DNA from: Saccharomyces paradoxus
Lineage: Eukaryota > Ascomycota > Saccharomycetes > Saccharomycetales > Saccharomycetaceae
Length of the DNA: 64,000 nt
Direction: 5' to 3'
Assembly: GCF_002079055.1 (NCBI RefSeq)
Contig: NC_047490.1
Coordinates: forward strand, 1,364,001 to 1,428,000
Position numbers and translations under genes: made by a program. The notes under the pieces were generated by a model. That model was not told where the DNA came from and made no database searches. It saw nothing but the letters and a program-made list of their open reading frames with translations. Shown here piece by piece: positions 37,684-46,619 of this stretch (position 1 is the first letter of the stretch; every line of letters begins with the position of its first letter).

Positions 37684-39924
37684 ATGAGACAAGAAACGTC
37701 GGCTGAATTCTCTTCTGATGATGATGATGATATTCTCTTAGAATTAGGCACAAGGCCACCAAGGTTCACCCAGGTACCATCATCATCAGCAGCATTACAA
37801 ACGCAAATTCCCGCAGCTTTGGCAGTTACAACAACCACTTTAAATAAACAGGATGAAAAAGGTACCGCATTGGTAAATCAACTGAATAAAGCTCAAGGCG
37901 AAGCAAGCATGCTTCGTGATAAAATAAACTTTTTGAACATTGAAAGAGAAAAGGAGAAGAATATTCAAGTCGTCAAAGTGAATGAATTGCAAGTCAAGCA
38001 TATTCAAGAATTAGCTAAACTAAAACAAGAATTACAGAAACTGGAAGATGAAAAGAAATTCTTACAGATGGAAGCGAGAGGAAAACCTAAAAAGGAAGTT
38101 ATTACGGTTACAAAAACGCCATCAACAACATCGTCTGCAAATACAAACACTATAACACCAGATTCGTCCTCAGTTGCAATCGAAGCGAAAACTCAATCAC
38201 CGCAGTTGAAAAAACGTAAGATAAATGATAGTTTGCTGAAAAAAAATGTCGTTCCCCTAAACCCAAATAGGATTATTCCCGATGAAACAAGTTTATTTCT
38301 AGAATCTATATTACTTCATCAAATAATAGGCGCAGATCTGAGTACAATCGAAATATTAAACAGATTGAAGCTTGACTACATTACTGAGTTTAAATTCAAG
38401 AATTTTGTCATTCCTGAAGGAGCTCCTATAGGGAAGTCCATAGTTTCTTTGCTTTTACGATGTAAAAAGACGTTGACCCTCGACAGATTCATAGATACTT
38501 TGCTAGAAGACATAGCTGTTCTGATCAAGGAAATATCAGTTCACCCCAATGAGTCAAAATTGGCTGTCCCATTTCTAGTTGCGTTAATGTACCATATTAT
38601 ACAATTTCGTCCTAGTGCCACTCATAATTTAGCACTGAAAGATTGCTTTCTTTTTATTTGTGATTTAATAAGAATCTATCATCATGTATTGAAAATACCA
38701 ATACATGAATCAAATATGAATTTGCATGTAGAGCCTCAAATTTTCCAATATGAACTAATAGACTATTTGATAATTTCATATTCCTTTGATCTCTTAGAAG
38801 GTATTTTAAGAGTACTACAATCTCACCCTAAACAGACATATATGGAATTTTTTGATGAAAACATCCTGAAATCATTTGAATTTGTCTACAAATTAGCATT
38901 AACTATTTCATATAAGCCAATGATAAATGTGATATTTAGTGCAGTCGAGGTGTTTAATATTATCACTAATATTATATTAAATATGGATAACCCCTCAACC
39001 CTGAAGTCCTTAATAAGCAGCAATTGGTGGAGAGATTGCATCACAAGATTGTACGCCCTTTTGGAAAAGGAAATTAAGAGTGGGGACGTATATAATGAAA
39101 GTGCAGATACTACAACTCTTCATGTGTCCAAATATCATGACTTTTTTGGGTTAGTCCGAAATATTGGTGGTAATGAATTGGGAGGATTAATATCAAAGCT
39201 GATTTATACCGACCGATTGCAAAGTATACCGAGAGTAATCTCTAAAGAAGAAATCGGAATGGATAGCAACGAATTTACTGCTCCTATAATAAGTTACAAG
39301 TTCGAAAGATGGCTCTTGAAATTAAAGGATGAAGTTCTAAATATTTTTGAAAATTTATTAATGATTCATGGAGACGATGCGACCATAATAAATGGAGAAA
39401 TGCTTATCCACTCCTCTAAATTCTTATCCAGGGAGCAAGCATTAATGATAGAAAGATATGTGGGACAGGATTCGCCGAATTTAGACCTTAGATGCCATCT
39501 TATTGAACATACTTTAACCATAATATATAGATTATGGAAAGACCATTTCAAACAGTTACGTGAAGAACAGATTAAGCAGGTGGAAAGCCAATTGATCATG
39601 TCACTATGGAGGTTTCTCGTATGCCAAACCGAGACTGTGACAGCGAACGAAAGAGAAATGAGAGATCATCGACATCTTGTAGATAGTTTGCATGATCTGA
39701 CAATAAAGGATCAAGCTTCCTATTACCAAGACGCCTTTGAGGATCTACCAGAATACATCGAAGAAGAATTGAAGATGGAACTAAACAAAAGAACTGGAAG
39801 GATAATGCAAGTAAAGTACGATGAAAAATTTCAAGAAATGGCAAGAACCATTCTTGAGTCAAAATCATTCGATCTAACCACGCTAGAAGAGGCCGATTCA
39901 TTATATATCTCGATGGGACTGTAA
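37684..39924 (+). CDS. LCD1: LCD1/DDC2, Mec1-binding checkpoint protein (ATRIP)
   Basis: The obligate partner of the Mec1 kinase, which it brings to RPA-coated single-stranded DNA at stalled forks and breaks. It has 746 residues (747 in S. cerevisiae). The N-terminus is acidic (SSDDDDDILLEL), typical of the RPA-contacting segment. A coiled coil covers about residues 55-130, then a basic linker (QLKKRKINDSLLKK) and a helical HEAT-like C-terminal region that binds Mec1. The start ATG is at 37684. It is convergent with RPL37B, with 138 bp between stops. Confidence 0.97.
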   Translation: MRQETSAEFSSDDDDDILLELGTRPPRFTQVPSSSAALQTQIPAALAVTTTTLNKQDEKGTALVNQLNKAQGEASMLRDKINFLNIEREKEKNIQVVKVNELQVKHIQELAKLKQELQKLEDEKKFLQMEARGKPKKEVITVTKTPSTTSSANTNTITPDSSSVAIEAKTQSPQLKKRKINDSLLKKNVVPLNPNRIIPDETSLFLESILLHQIIGADLSTIEILNRLKLDYITEFKFKNFVIPEGAPIGKSIVSLLLRCKKTLTLDRFIDTLLEDIAVLIKEISVHPNESKLAVPFLVALMYHIIQFRPSATHNLALKDCFLFICDLIRIYHHVLKIPIHESNMNLHVEPQIFQYELIDYLIISYSFDLLEGILRVLQSHPKQTYMEFFDENILKSFEFVYKLALTISYKPMINVIFSAVEVFNIITNIILNMDNPSTLKSLISSNWWRDCITRLYALLEKEIKSGDVYNESADTTTLHVSKYHDFFGLVRNIGGNELGGLISKLIYTDRLQSIPRVISKEEIGMDSNEFTAPIISYKFERWLLKLKDEVLNIFENLLMIHGDDATIINGEMLIHSSKFLSREQALMIERYVGQDSPNLDLRCHLIEHTLTIIYRLWKDHFKQLREEQIKQVESQLIMSLWRFLVCQTETVTANEREMRDHRHLVDSLHDLTIKDQASYYQDAFEDLPEYIEEELKMELNKRTGRIMQVKYDEKFQEMARTILESKSFDLTTLEEADSLYISMGL

Positions 39925-40062
39925 GAGCACAAAAATGCACCAAAAAAGAGAAAGAAAATATGCCAACGCTGTATAGAAACCTTGTAATGCTTAATATTAA
40001 CTATATATAATTTATATTATTTTCGTTTTAGGAAAGAACAAAACTTATAGAAAATATCAAAT

Positions 40063-40732
40063 TTAAGCGGAAGTAGACTTAGCAGAACCGGTTTGAAAGC
40101 CGTTCTTAAATCTTCTGGAGACATGCTTCAAATATCTCATTCTACCGGTACCAGTAGTGTGTCTTCTCTTTGCTTTGGCAGCCCAGTTGTGAGATCTAGT
40201 CTTAGCGGATGGGTAACCACAAGAGGAACAGGTCTTCTTTTGAACATGGAAAGAACGACGACCACATCTGTTACACAAGGTGTGAGACTTGTTGTGACGC
40301 TTACCGAATGAAGGAGTACCCTCTATTTAAAGATGAGAACATAAAAGTTAATTATTGTTAGTAAAACTTCGAATTTCATAAAATTACTCCTGGAATCACA
40401 ACCACTTCATTAGCAGTCTAAATGTGTGCTACTGCGTAATATTATTTTTCTAATCCCTTTGTTTTTGTCACTCAACTTATTTTTAATGGCTTTATGCATT
40501 CGTTACGTGCGATGTCTTCTTATAAACGACTCTGGTGGCATACCTCATTACCTGTATCTTTTTATTTTGAGTCATATGGTATAATGGGTAAGATATATTC
40601 TTAATTCACCAGCTCACCTAGTCCCTTCCAGTAAAAATTTTTAGTGCTTCTTTCTCATGTAATCCTCTAAATTAGACTGGATGTGATTGAACGTTGACTT
40701 ATCAATTAGTAATTCCTGTACATACTACCCAT
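40063..40732 (-). CDS. RPL37B: RPL37B, ribosomal protein eL37, two exons
   Basis: A large-subunit cytosolic ribosomal protein of 88 residues with a C2C2 zinc site (Cys19, Cys22, Cys34, Cys37 in TLCNRCG and KTCSSCG). The gene is split: exon 1 is 40726-40732 (ATGGGTA, 7 nt) and exon 2 is 40063-40322 (260 nt, beginning AGGGTACTCC). Joined, they give 267 nt, that is 88 codons and a stop, and restore [11 protein letters not shown]. The 403-nt intron (40323-40725) starts GTATGT, has branch site TACTAAC and ends TAG. I see no snoRNA in it. The start and intron are set by these signals, so the call is firm. Confidence 0.97.
40323..40725 (-). other. RPL37B: Spliceosomal intron of RPL37B
   Basis: The 5' splice site GTATGT is at 40725-40720, the branch site TACTAAC at 40363-40357 and the 3' splice site TAG at 40325-40323. 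The branch-to-3'-site distance of about 35 nt is normal for yeast. Length 403 nt fits ribosomal-protein introns. Confidence 0.95.
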
Positions 40733-40894
40733 CTTTACTTATATATTCGTTTACCTCTTTGTGTTTTGTCTACATGATATAATGCTTTTTCATCACCGCT
40801 TTCTATACTAACCTATGCTTACTATTCCAGCCATGTTTCCAATCTCATCCTTCCTGCAAAAGCCCACCAAGATTCTGAATGATAATATTTGTGG

Positions 40895-40902
40895 TGTACG
40901 GG
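40895..40902 (-). promoter_or_regulatory. Rap1-like site of RPL37B
   Basis: TGTACGGG reads CCCGTACA on the minus strand, matching the core of the Rap1 ribosomal-protein promoter motif (AYCCRTRCA) except the first base. It lies about 165 bp upstream of the RPL37B ATG and beside an A-tract, the usual arrangement. Only one clear copy is seen. Confidence 0.4.
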
Positions 40903-41000
40903 ATGCCTGAAGAAAAAAAAAGTTTGAACAAAGGCTAAGAATGTCCGGCTTTTTAAAATAGTAATATGTACAGGTGTTAAAGTCTGAACAATTTCAATAC

Positions 41001-41029
41001 AAACGCGATACTATTTCTATTTTTTCGCG
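41001..41029. promoter_or_regulatory. SBF/MBF-type sites of PLM2
   Basis: AAACGCGA at 41001-41008 resembles the MCB core. TTTTCGCG at 41022-41029 reads CGCGAAAA on the other strand, a match to the Swi4 cell-cycle box (CRCGAAA). They lie 240-270 bp upstream of PLM2, a known G1/S-regulated gene. Confidence 0.55.
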
Positions 41030-41269
41030 TTTGTTTTTGTTTCAAAAGAATAGGTAAACATATAGATTGCTTTCAAACAAAGCAAGTATACTCTGCCTTT
41101 CCCGAGAAAGTTTAATTTTTTTCTCCTTATTTGTCATCTTTATCGTTACTAGCAACGGAAAACAATATATAGAAGCGCTCATTTTTTGGCATAGTACTTA
41201 CACAACATTTGCTGTTTTTATTTCCCTTTCCCTTGGAAATTTCATGACAAAATTCTCAAAATTTCGATA

Positions 41270-42841
41270 ATGTCCCATCTCTTTCCACCGTCATCACCTG
41301 TTGCTGATAAATCTTTAGAAAGTCCACAAAAGGGAATTGGTAAGCTTCCTAATGCCTCTGTATTAACTTTAGGAAGAAAGCGGTCTATTTGCGAACCGGA
41401 AGAGTATCCTACTCCAGATCCATCGTCTAGCATCGGAAGGCACTCTTCGCCGGTGAAAGAAATAACTTCACATTTAGATGAAGCCGGTTCCACCTATGCC
41501 CTATCATCTCCTTCAAAACAAGGAAAGAAGCTTGCAGACCCTATCAAGATTGAGTTAGATCCATCGGATCCCTCTCGTTTAGCCATCGGCAGAAAGAAAT
41601 CAGTTTGCAATGTTATTTTGCCATGTAGAAAAAATATCTCTAGGCAACACGCTTTCATTTCATATGTCGCCGACAGAAACGAAATAAAATTGGAATGTAA
41701 TGGAACTAATGGATTGTCCGTCCACTTGCCTTGTTCCGTGCAATTGTATTTGATAAAGCCCTTCCAAACAAGGAACTTTTATAAGCTAATGACAGAAGAG
41801 CCTTTGACTCCGCAAAATGCTAAACTATCGCATGCGAAAATTCTTCAAAAGAACCAAAACTTCATCAGTTTTGTCCTGGCTAAGGGTGAAACTGTAACAT
41901 TCCCCTATATCCAAGGAACTCTGGTAAATTTTACAGGTGCTACTGTCTGTCTCTCGCTGAAAGAAATAGCACGCTTTTCTGAAGATGGCAACATTAACTT
42001 CAACGAAGAGAACTCAACAGAAACAGAGGATGAGCTGTGTCTATTAACAACAAAGAGTGATGATTTTCCTTGGCAAGAGGAAACACCTTCGATGAAGTTT
42101 GTCCCAGTTGAGCATTCGCCTCGTACAGAACAGATCTCTAAACCATTACTTATTGCGTCTCCTATTCTTGTGAAAAATTCCCCCATTAGTCATAGAACAA
42201 CACCTCAAACATCTTTCGTTATTAATCAGCCTTCAACTCCAAGAAAACTGAAGCGCAAATCAATTTCATTGAAAAATAACACTATACAGGAGACACCACT
42301 TCCTAAAGATAAAGGAATTGGAACGTCAAGTGCCAGCACTAGGAGGGACAGTATCATTGAACAACAAACCCTCAACGTAGTTGCAAAAAAAACTAACGAG
42401 CTATCTTCAGTAACCACAAATGTGCCTCCTCCATGTAAACGTTTTAAGACTTCATTGAATAGTAATCCCGAAATTTTTCGGTCGCTCACAGAAAGAGGAA
42501 TTCGGTGTGATGACTTAGTTCATGTACTGTGCAATCATCTTGCATTTTCCAACCTTCAACAAACTCCTTTATCCCAATTACAAAACATCAATTCCAACAC
42601 TTCCCAATTAAGCAAAGATGAGCTAAGGAGGGTATTGGAAGCTATTTCTTGCATTGGTATTATTGTACGTGCGGGAAAAGATGCATCTGGCAAGGCTTTA
42701 GAAGATGAGTATTACTATGATGTTGAAAACGATGATAGCGATGAGAGGAAGATTTTGTATAATTCGTTGAGGGGTAGGAGTCGGTTAAGGTCATGCAGAA
42801 AGAAACATAAACAATATTTCTGGAAGAAACCAACTAAATGA
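41270..42841 (+). CDS. PLM2: PLM2, FHA-domain chromatin-associated protein
   Basis: A forkhead-associated-domain protein found at promoters, induced in G1/S and by DNA damage; paralogue of TOS4. It has 523 residues (521 in S. cerevisiae as I recall). The FHA domain spans about residues 90-195, with the phosphothreonine-binding residues in AIGRKKS (Arg108), NISRQHAF (Ser124-His127) and the ECNGTNG loop. The rest is Ser/Thr-rich, with a conserved C-terminal segment (about 400-500). The start ATG is at 41270. Confidence 0.96.
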   Translation: MSHLFPPSSPVADKSLESPQKGIGKLPNASVLTLGRKRSICEPEEYPTPDPSSSIGRHSSPVKEITSHLDEAGSTYALSSPSKQGKKLADPIKIELDPSDPSRLAIGRKKSVCNVILPCRKNISRQHAFISYVADRNEIKLECNGTNGLSVHLPCSVQLYLIKPFQTRNFYKLMTEEPLTPQNAKLSHAKILQKNQNFISFVLAKGETVTFPYIQGTLVNFTGATVCLSLKEIARFSEDGNINFNEENSTETEDELCLLTTKSDDFPWQEETPSMKFVPVEHSPRTEQISKPLLIASPILVKNSPISHRTTPQTSFVINQPSTPRKLKRKSISLKNNTIQETPLPKDKGIGTSSASTRRDSIIEQQTLNVVAKKTNELSSVTTNVPPPCKRFKTSLNSNPEIFRSLTERGIRCDDLVHVLCNHLAFSNLQQTPLSQLQNINSNTSQLSKDELRRVLEAISCIGIIVRAGKDASGKALEDEYYYDVENDDSDERKILYNSLRGRSRLRSCRKKHKQYFWKKPTK

Positions 42842-43233
42842 CTTCACAAAGACACTATATTTTCAACCGTATTTTCATAGCATAGGCATATTGCCACGTC
42901 GGGCAGCGTGCAAAATTGGTAAACTAATTACAGTTCTAAAAACATAAAGTAATATTTTCTATATACCTTCCGTTGAAGGAAACTAATACATAATCCATAT
43001 AAATTAGATTATTATGCCTAGATGTTATTCTATTGGTGTTTCGTCAAGTTTAAGAATGTTTAAAACTTTTTTATTGTATCATTTTCTAGTAATTACATGA
43101 CTCGAGTTGAGCGAATCAAACGATAAGGCATCGTTTTCTCAATAAAGGGAGGTGATCGGGATCAGCCTACATAAAGAAAAGGATTGAAATAATTAATAAA
43201 AATCAAAAAACAAAACATTTATGACCTAAATGC
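42842..43233. other. Spacer between convergent PLM2 and SAM2
   Basis: 392 bp of AT-rich 3' flanking sequence for both genes. I see no ORF or RNA signature. Confidence 0.6.
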
Positions 43234-44388
43234 TTAAAATTCCAATTTCTTTGGCTTTTCCCACGAGTATTCTTGATTGGTGAAGTGACCATAAGAAGCA
43301 GTTGGCAAGTAAATTGGTCTAGCCAAGTCCAATTCTTTCACTAAAACACCTGGTCTCAAGTCGAAGTTCTTCTTAATAATTTCAATGATTTCGTCATCTG
43401 ATTTAGTAGCTGTACCATATGTGTCCACATGTAGTGACAATGGTTCAGCAATACCAATAGCATAAGAAAATTGAACTTGGACTCTCTTACACAAGCCAGC
43501 GGCAACTAGAGATTTGGCAACCCATCTAGCAGCGTAAGCAGCCGAACGATCGACCTTTGAGTAGTCCTTACCAGAGAAGGCACCACCACCGACAGATGAG
43601 GCACCACCGTAAGCGTCAACAATAATCTTTCTACCAGTCAAACCGGCATCACCTTGAGGACCACCGATGACGAATCTACCGGAAGGTTGGATGAAATATT
43701 TCGTATTTTCGTCTAACATGTCCTTTGGTATGACCTTTTCAACGATGTCTTTTTGAAGTTGGGTTCTCAAGTCAGCGGTGGAAATTTCATCGGCATGTTG
43801 AGCAGAAATGACAACGGTATCTATTCTCTTTGGAACCCATCTACCGTTGTCATCTTCGTATTCAACAGTGACTTGAGTCTTTGTGTCTGGTCTTAACCAT
43901 GGGATGGAACCATCCCTTCTAGCATCTGCCATAGCCATGTTCAATTTATGAGCCAAAAGAATGGTCAATGGCAAACCTTCCGGAGTTTCATCTGTAGCGT
44001 AACCAAACATTATACCTTGATCACCAGCACCTAAGTCTTCCAAGCTCTTTTCATAATGCAGACCTTGAGCAATGTCTGGAGATTGTTGTTCGATGGCAAC
44101 TAAAACATTACATGTCTTGTAGTCGAAACCCTTGGCAGAATCGTCATAACCAATCTTCTTGATGGTGTCTCTTACGATTTGTTGGTAGTCAAGTTTAGCT
44201 TTCGTAGTAATTTCACCGAAAACCATGATCATACCAGTTTTGGCAGCTGTTTCACAGGCGACCTTGGAGAATGGATCTTGTTCTAAACAAGCATCCAAGA
44301 TAGCATCAGAAACTTGGTCACAAATCTTGTCTGGGTGACCTTCACCGACAGATTCAGAGGTAAATAAAAAAGTTTTGCTCTTGGACAT
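43234..44388 (-). CDS. SAM2: SAM2, S-adenosylmethionine synthetase
   Basis: Makes S-adenosylmethionine from methionine and ATP in the cytosol; one of two isozymes (with SAM1). It has 384 residues as in S. cerevisiae. Family motifs are intact: [13 protein letters not shown] near the N-terminus, [12 protein letters not shown] (about 118-129), and the phosphate-binding GGGAFSGKD (about 266-274). Codon use looks strongly biased, as expected for an abundant enzyme. The start ATG is at 44388. Methionine- and inositol-type sites lie upstream (separate entries), matching its known control by Met31/32-Cbf1-Met4 and by Ino2/Ino4. Confidence 0.98.
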   Translation of the reverse strand: MSKSKTFLFTSESVGEGHPDKICDQVSDAILDACLEQDPFSKVACETAAKTGMIMVFGEITTKAKLDYQQIVRDTIKKIGYDDSAKGFDYKTCNVLVAIEQQSPDIAQGLHYEKSLEDLGAGDQGIMFGYATDETPEGLPLTILLAHKLNMAMADARRDGSIPWLRPDTKTQVTVEYEDDNGRWVPKRIDTVVISAQHADEISTADLRTQLQKDIVEKVIPKDMLDENTKYFIQPSGRFVIGGPQGDAGLTGRKIIVDAYGGASSVGGGAFSGKDYSKVDRSAAYAARWVAKSLVAAGLCKRVQVQFSYAIGIAEPLSLHVDTYGTATKSDDEIIEIIKKNFDLRPGVLVKELDLARPIYLPTASYGHFTNQEYSWEKPKKLEF

Positions 44389-44677
44389 GATTATGTTTGT
44401 ATATTGTCGTAAATACTTGATATATTGAAGACAATTATATATTTCAAGCCTTTTCGTAAAAGGAAAAGAGAGGTAAAAGCAAGATCTTGGAAATACGTTG
44501 TAGAAAAGACAGATATAGCCTCCTTCTTATACGCCTCAAGACAACAGATGACTACCAAAAGGAGATTAAGATCCTTGCATATGAAGATTTGACGTCGTTT
44601 ACAAGAGCTATCTCAAAAATTTCATCGGTATTTTGGCCTCGGTTAATTTCCGGCGTGGATCCATCGGTGGAAAAACG

Positions 44678-44686
44678 CCACAGTTT
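44678..44686 (-). promoter_or_regulatory. Met31/Met32 site of SAM2
   Basis: CCACAGTTT on the plus strand is AAACTGTGG on the minus strand, the full Met31/32 core. It lies about 290 bp upstream of the SAM2 ATG and 17 bp from a Cbf1 site, the classic pairing for Met4 recruitment. Confidence 0.8.
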
Positions 44687-44702
44687 TTTGACTCAGTTCC
44701 AG

Positions 44703-44709
44703 TCACGTG
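44703..44709 (+). promoter_or_regulatory. Cbf1-Met4 site TCACGTG of SAM2
   Basis: TCACGTG, the Cbf1 motif typical of sulphur amino acid genes, sits next to the Met31/32 site about 315 bp upstream of SAM2. Confidence 0.8.
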
Positions 44710-44757
44710 GGCGGAAATATTACATTGCGCCGCAAGAAAGTACGACCAGATGAATCA

Positions 44758-44767
44758 CATGTGAAGA
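44758..44767 (-). promoter_or_regulatory. ICRE/UASINO of SAM2
   Basis: CATGTGAAGA reads TCTTCACATG on the minus strand, a full match to WYTTCAYRTG. It lies about 370 bp upstream of SAM2. SAM2 is reported to respond to inositol and choline, unlike SAM1. Confidence 0.7.
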
Positions 44768-44967
44768 TGTTAACAAGTTTACATGCTTTTCGATCAAGTA
44801 AGCCATGCGTAATGTCTTAGTTTTAGTTATGTAAAGAAATGCAAACTTTTGGTGCACACATTATTTTATATAGGAGAGCAAAGCTCGGCACTGCTCTAGT
44901 CATTACCTGAGAATAAAGTAAACTTCATCGGCTTTTGGTCTTTTCCAATAGGACTCTGCAAGCGTTA

Positions 44968-45792
44968 CTAAACACTAACCGGCGAAGGGAGTATGTCTCT
45001 TTTCGCCAAGTTGCTAAATGTCCACTTCCAACAACAATAAATGACTAGGAACGCTAGCGCAGCGCCCGAGACGACATCGTACCAATGGTGTCTGTGATCG
45101 ATAACTCTTGAGACCATTACTACCAGAGCCAGTAAAGGGCACCAAATGCAACTTCTTGTATTGCGAGTGGTAAACGCCTTTTGCCAAATATATGTAAAGC
45201 CCATGGTACTGACTATGAAACTTGAATGTCCACTTGGGGTGCTTTTCAAGCCTTCGTAAAGAACCCATTTGTTCGTTTGCTTACAAATGTCTAACCCAAA
45301 AAGCAAAGAATCTGAGTCGCTTATCTTTTGAAGGTCAGGTATACATCTATCAACAAAGTCTGGCCTCAAATTTCCTATAATCAATTTCAAGGCGCCTGTT
45401 AGGGCAGCATTGATGCTTATGATCAACATTAAGCATAGAATGCTAGTATGCATAAAGTGAAAATCGTTCGAGATCTCGTCTGGCCTCTCTCTTAGCCACG
45501 TTACTCTACTTTTCTTCAGTAAGTCTTTGTCGAACATACAGGTCCAAAACACGACCATGTTACTCAGTCCAACACTTAAAATCAAGCATCCTAATGGACC
45601 CACGAGTTCGTTAGCCACATAACGTTTTGATATACTAGGATCGTCCAGACTAAATTCGATATTTTGGCCCCTGGGTACTAAGGATATCTCAGAATAAAGG
45701 AATAATATCGTACATAGGCCAACTATCATATACTGAAAGTAGTATAGCCTGAAATACTCCTTATGTTTCTCATCCGCCATGACAGAGATCAT
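44968..45792 (-). CDS. LPP1: LPP1, lipid phosphate phosphatase
   Basis: A Golgi/vacuolar-type membrane enzyme that dephosphorylates phosphatidate, lysophosphatidate and diacylglycerol pyrophosphate without Mg2+. It has 274 residues from the ATG at 45792, as annotated in S. cerevisiae. About six membrane spans are seen. The three-part PAP2 phosphatase signature is complete: KLIIGNLRP, PSGHS and SRVIDHRHHWYD. A second in-frame ATG at 45804 would add MLSR; the sequence cannot decide between them. A CACGTG at 45918-45923 lies upstream. Confidence 0.96.
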   Translation of the reverse strand: MISVMADEKHKEYFRLYYFQYMIVGLCTILFLYSEISLVPRGQNIEFSLDDPSISKRYVANELVGPLGCLILSVGLSNMVVFWTCMFDKDLLKKSRVTWLRERPDEISNDFHFMHTSILCLMLIISINAALTGALKLIIGNLRPDFVDRCIPDLQKISDSDSLLFGLDICKQTNKWVLYEGLKSTPSGHSSFIVSTMGFTYIWQKAFTTRNTRSCIWCPLLALVVMVSRVIDHRHHWYDVVSGAALAFLVIYCCWKWTFSNLAKRDILPSPVSV

Positions 45793-46279
45793 CCTTGATA
45801 GCATGTGACGAGTTTACTTAGGCGTTGATCTAGTAGTTCGTCGCTCCTGAAAGCAGTACAGTTGGTTCCAAAGAATTGCTTTCCTTCGTTCCCTTAAAGT
45901 CTATATGTTGTCAAGTTCACGTGGCAACAACAAGAAAAAAAATTTCTTACGCGTGAATTAAAGCAAAAATATTATTAACAAATACATGTTGATACATAAT
46001 GAAATGGAATAATAGCCACGAAAACAGACCTTGATTAAATGTAAGCTACATATAAGTTTATAAAGCTTTGTTAGTTCCATTATTTTTTGTTTTTATATGA
46101 AGGCTATGAAAAATAAATGGAAGCGGCTGCTAGAATATAAAATAGAAGTTGAAACAACAAAAAATGTAGGAAAGAACGTTGCCAACAATAAATCTCAAAC
46201 TTGAAGGTGTGGTAGATCAACGAATATGGACAATTTTTTTTAAAATTTTTAGTCCCGCAGTCTTTCGATTTTTTCCTTA
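45793..46279. other. LPP1 promoter and distal spacer
   Basis: About 490 bp with one E-box CACGTG (45918-45923) and A/T-rich sequence (for example an A-run after 45930). No gene is seen before the SPG3-like remnant. Confidence 0.6.
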
Positions 46280-46619
46280 CTAGTTGACCATGAAACTATG
46301 ATTGGGACACACAAAAGTTATTTTATCATAGTTAAACAGAATGATTGAACATTCTCTTCTATTTTCTGCCTGTAAAGTTTTCATATCATAAAGAATATAG
46401 GAGAAAGAAGATCTCAACAATAAAGAGATAGCGCCAAATTGATTTGGCAAGAAAAAAGACAAACAACGAACAGAAACAATAAAACAAATTAACATAAAAA
46501 AGGAAAACAAAAAACAAAAACAATAAAATAATAATAATAATAATAACAAAAAATAATGGCAAATGGTTGTCTTTTCTTTTAGAAAATTTATAGTTACAAC
46601 AAGGAAATGACAGGATCAT
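46280..46619 (-). pseudogene. SPG3: SPG3-like reading frame, split into two frames
   Basis: In S288C a 127-codon gene, SPG3 (needed for stationary-phase survival at high temperature), sits here. In this window the same place holds an ATG frame directly after the PSP1 stop (46619 to 46386, 77 residues, very hydrophobic: runs of Ile, Leu, Phe) that ends early. A second, overlapping frame (46549 to 46280) carries a C-terminal part resembling the S288C protein (NRREC... PNHSFMVN). The two are offset, so at least one shift separates them near 46386-46400. Either the gene is broken here or the frame became whole only in S. cerevisiae. My comparison is with a recalled sequence and needs alignment. 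Confidence 0.5.

Larger units (their letters stand above)
40733..41269. other. Divergent promoter region RPL37B/PLM2
   Basis: 537 bp. It contains a Rap1-like core (40895-40902) next to an A-tract (40912-40920) on the RPL37B side, and SBF/MBF-like sites (41001-41029) on the PLM2 side. A small ORF (41067-41270) starts at a non-ATG codon and is not convincing. Confidence 0.6.
44389..44967. other. Spacer SAM2-LPP1 with SAM2 promoter
   Basis: 579 bp with three recognised sites for SAM2 between 44678 and 44767. A frame of 88 codons at 44487-44753 starts with TTG and is not taken as a gene. Confidence 0.7.

Noticed and set aside
40063-40278. RPL37B as a single-exon 71-residue protein
   Set aside because: This lacks the conserved N-terminus; perfect splice and branch signals give the full 88-residue protein.
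44487-44753. 88-codon plus-strand ORF in the SAM2 promoter
   Set aside because: It begins with TTG, not ATG, and covers the Met31/32 and Cbf1 sites; no family resemblance.
45918-45923. CACGTG upstream of LPP1
   Set aside because: A lone E-box without known Cbf1/Pho4/Ino2 control of LPP1; the flanks miss the ICRE consensus by one base, so I do not call it a regulatory site.
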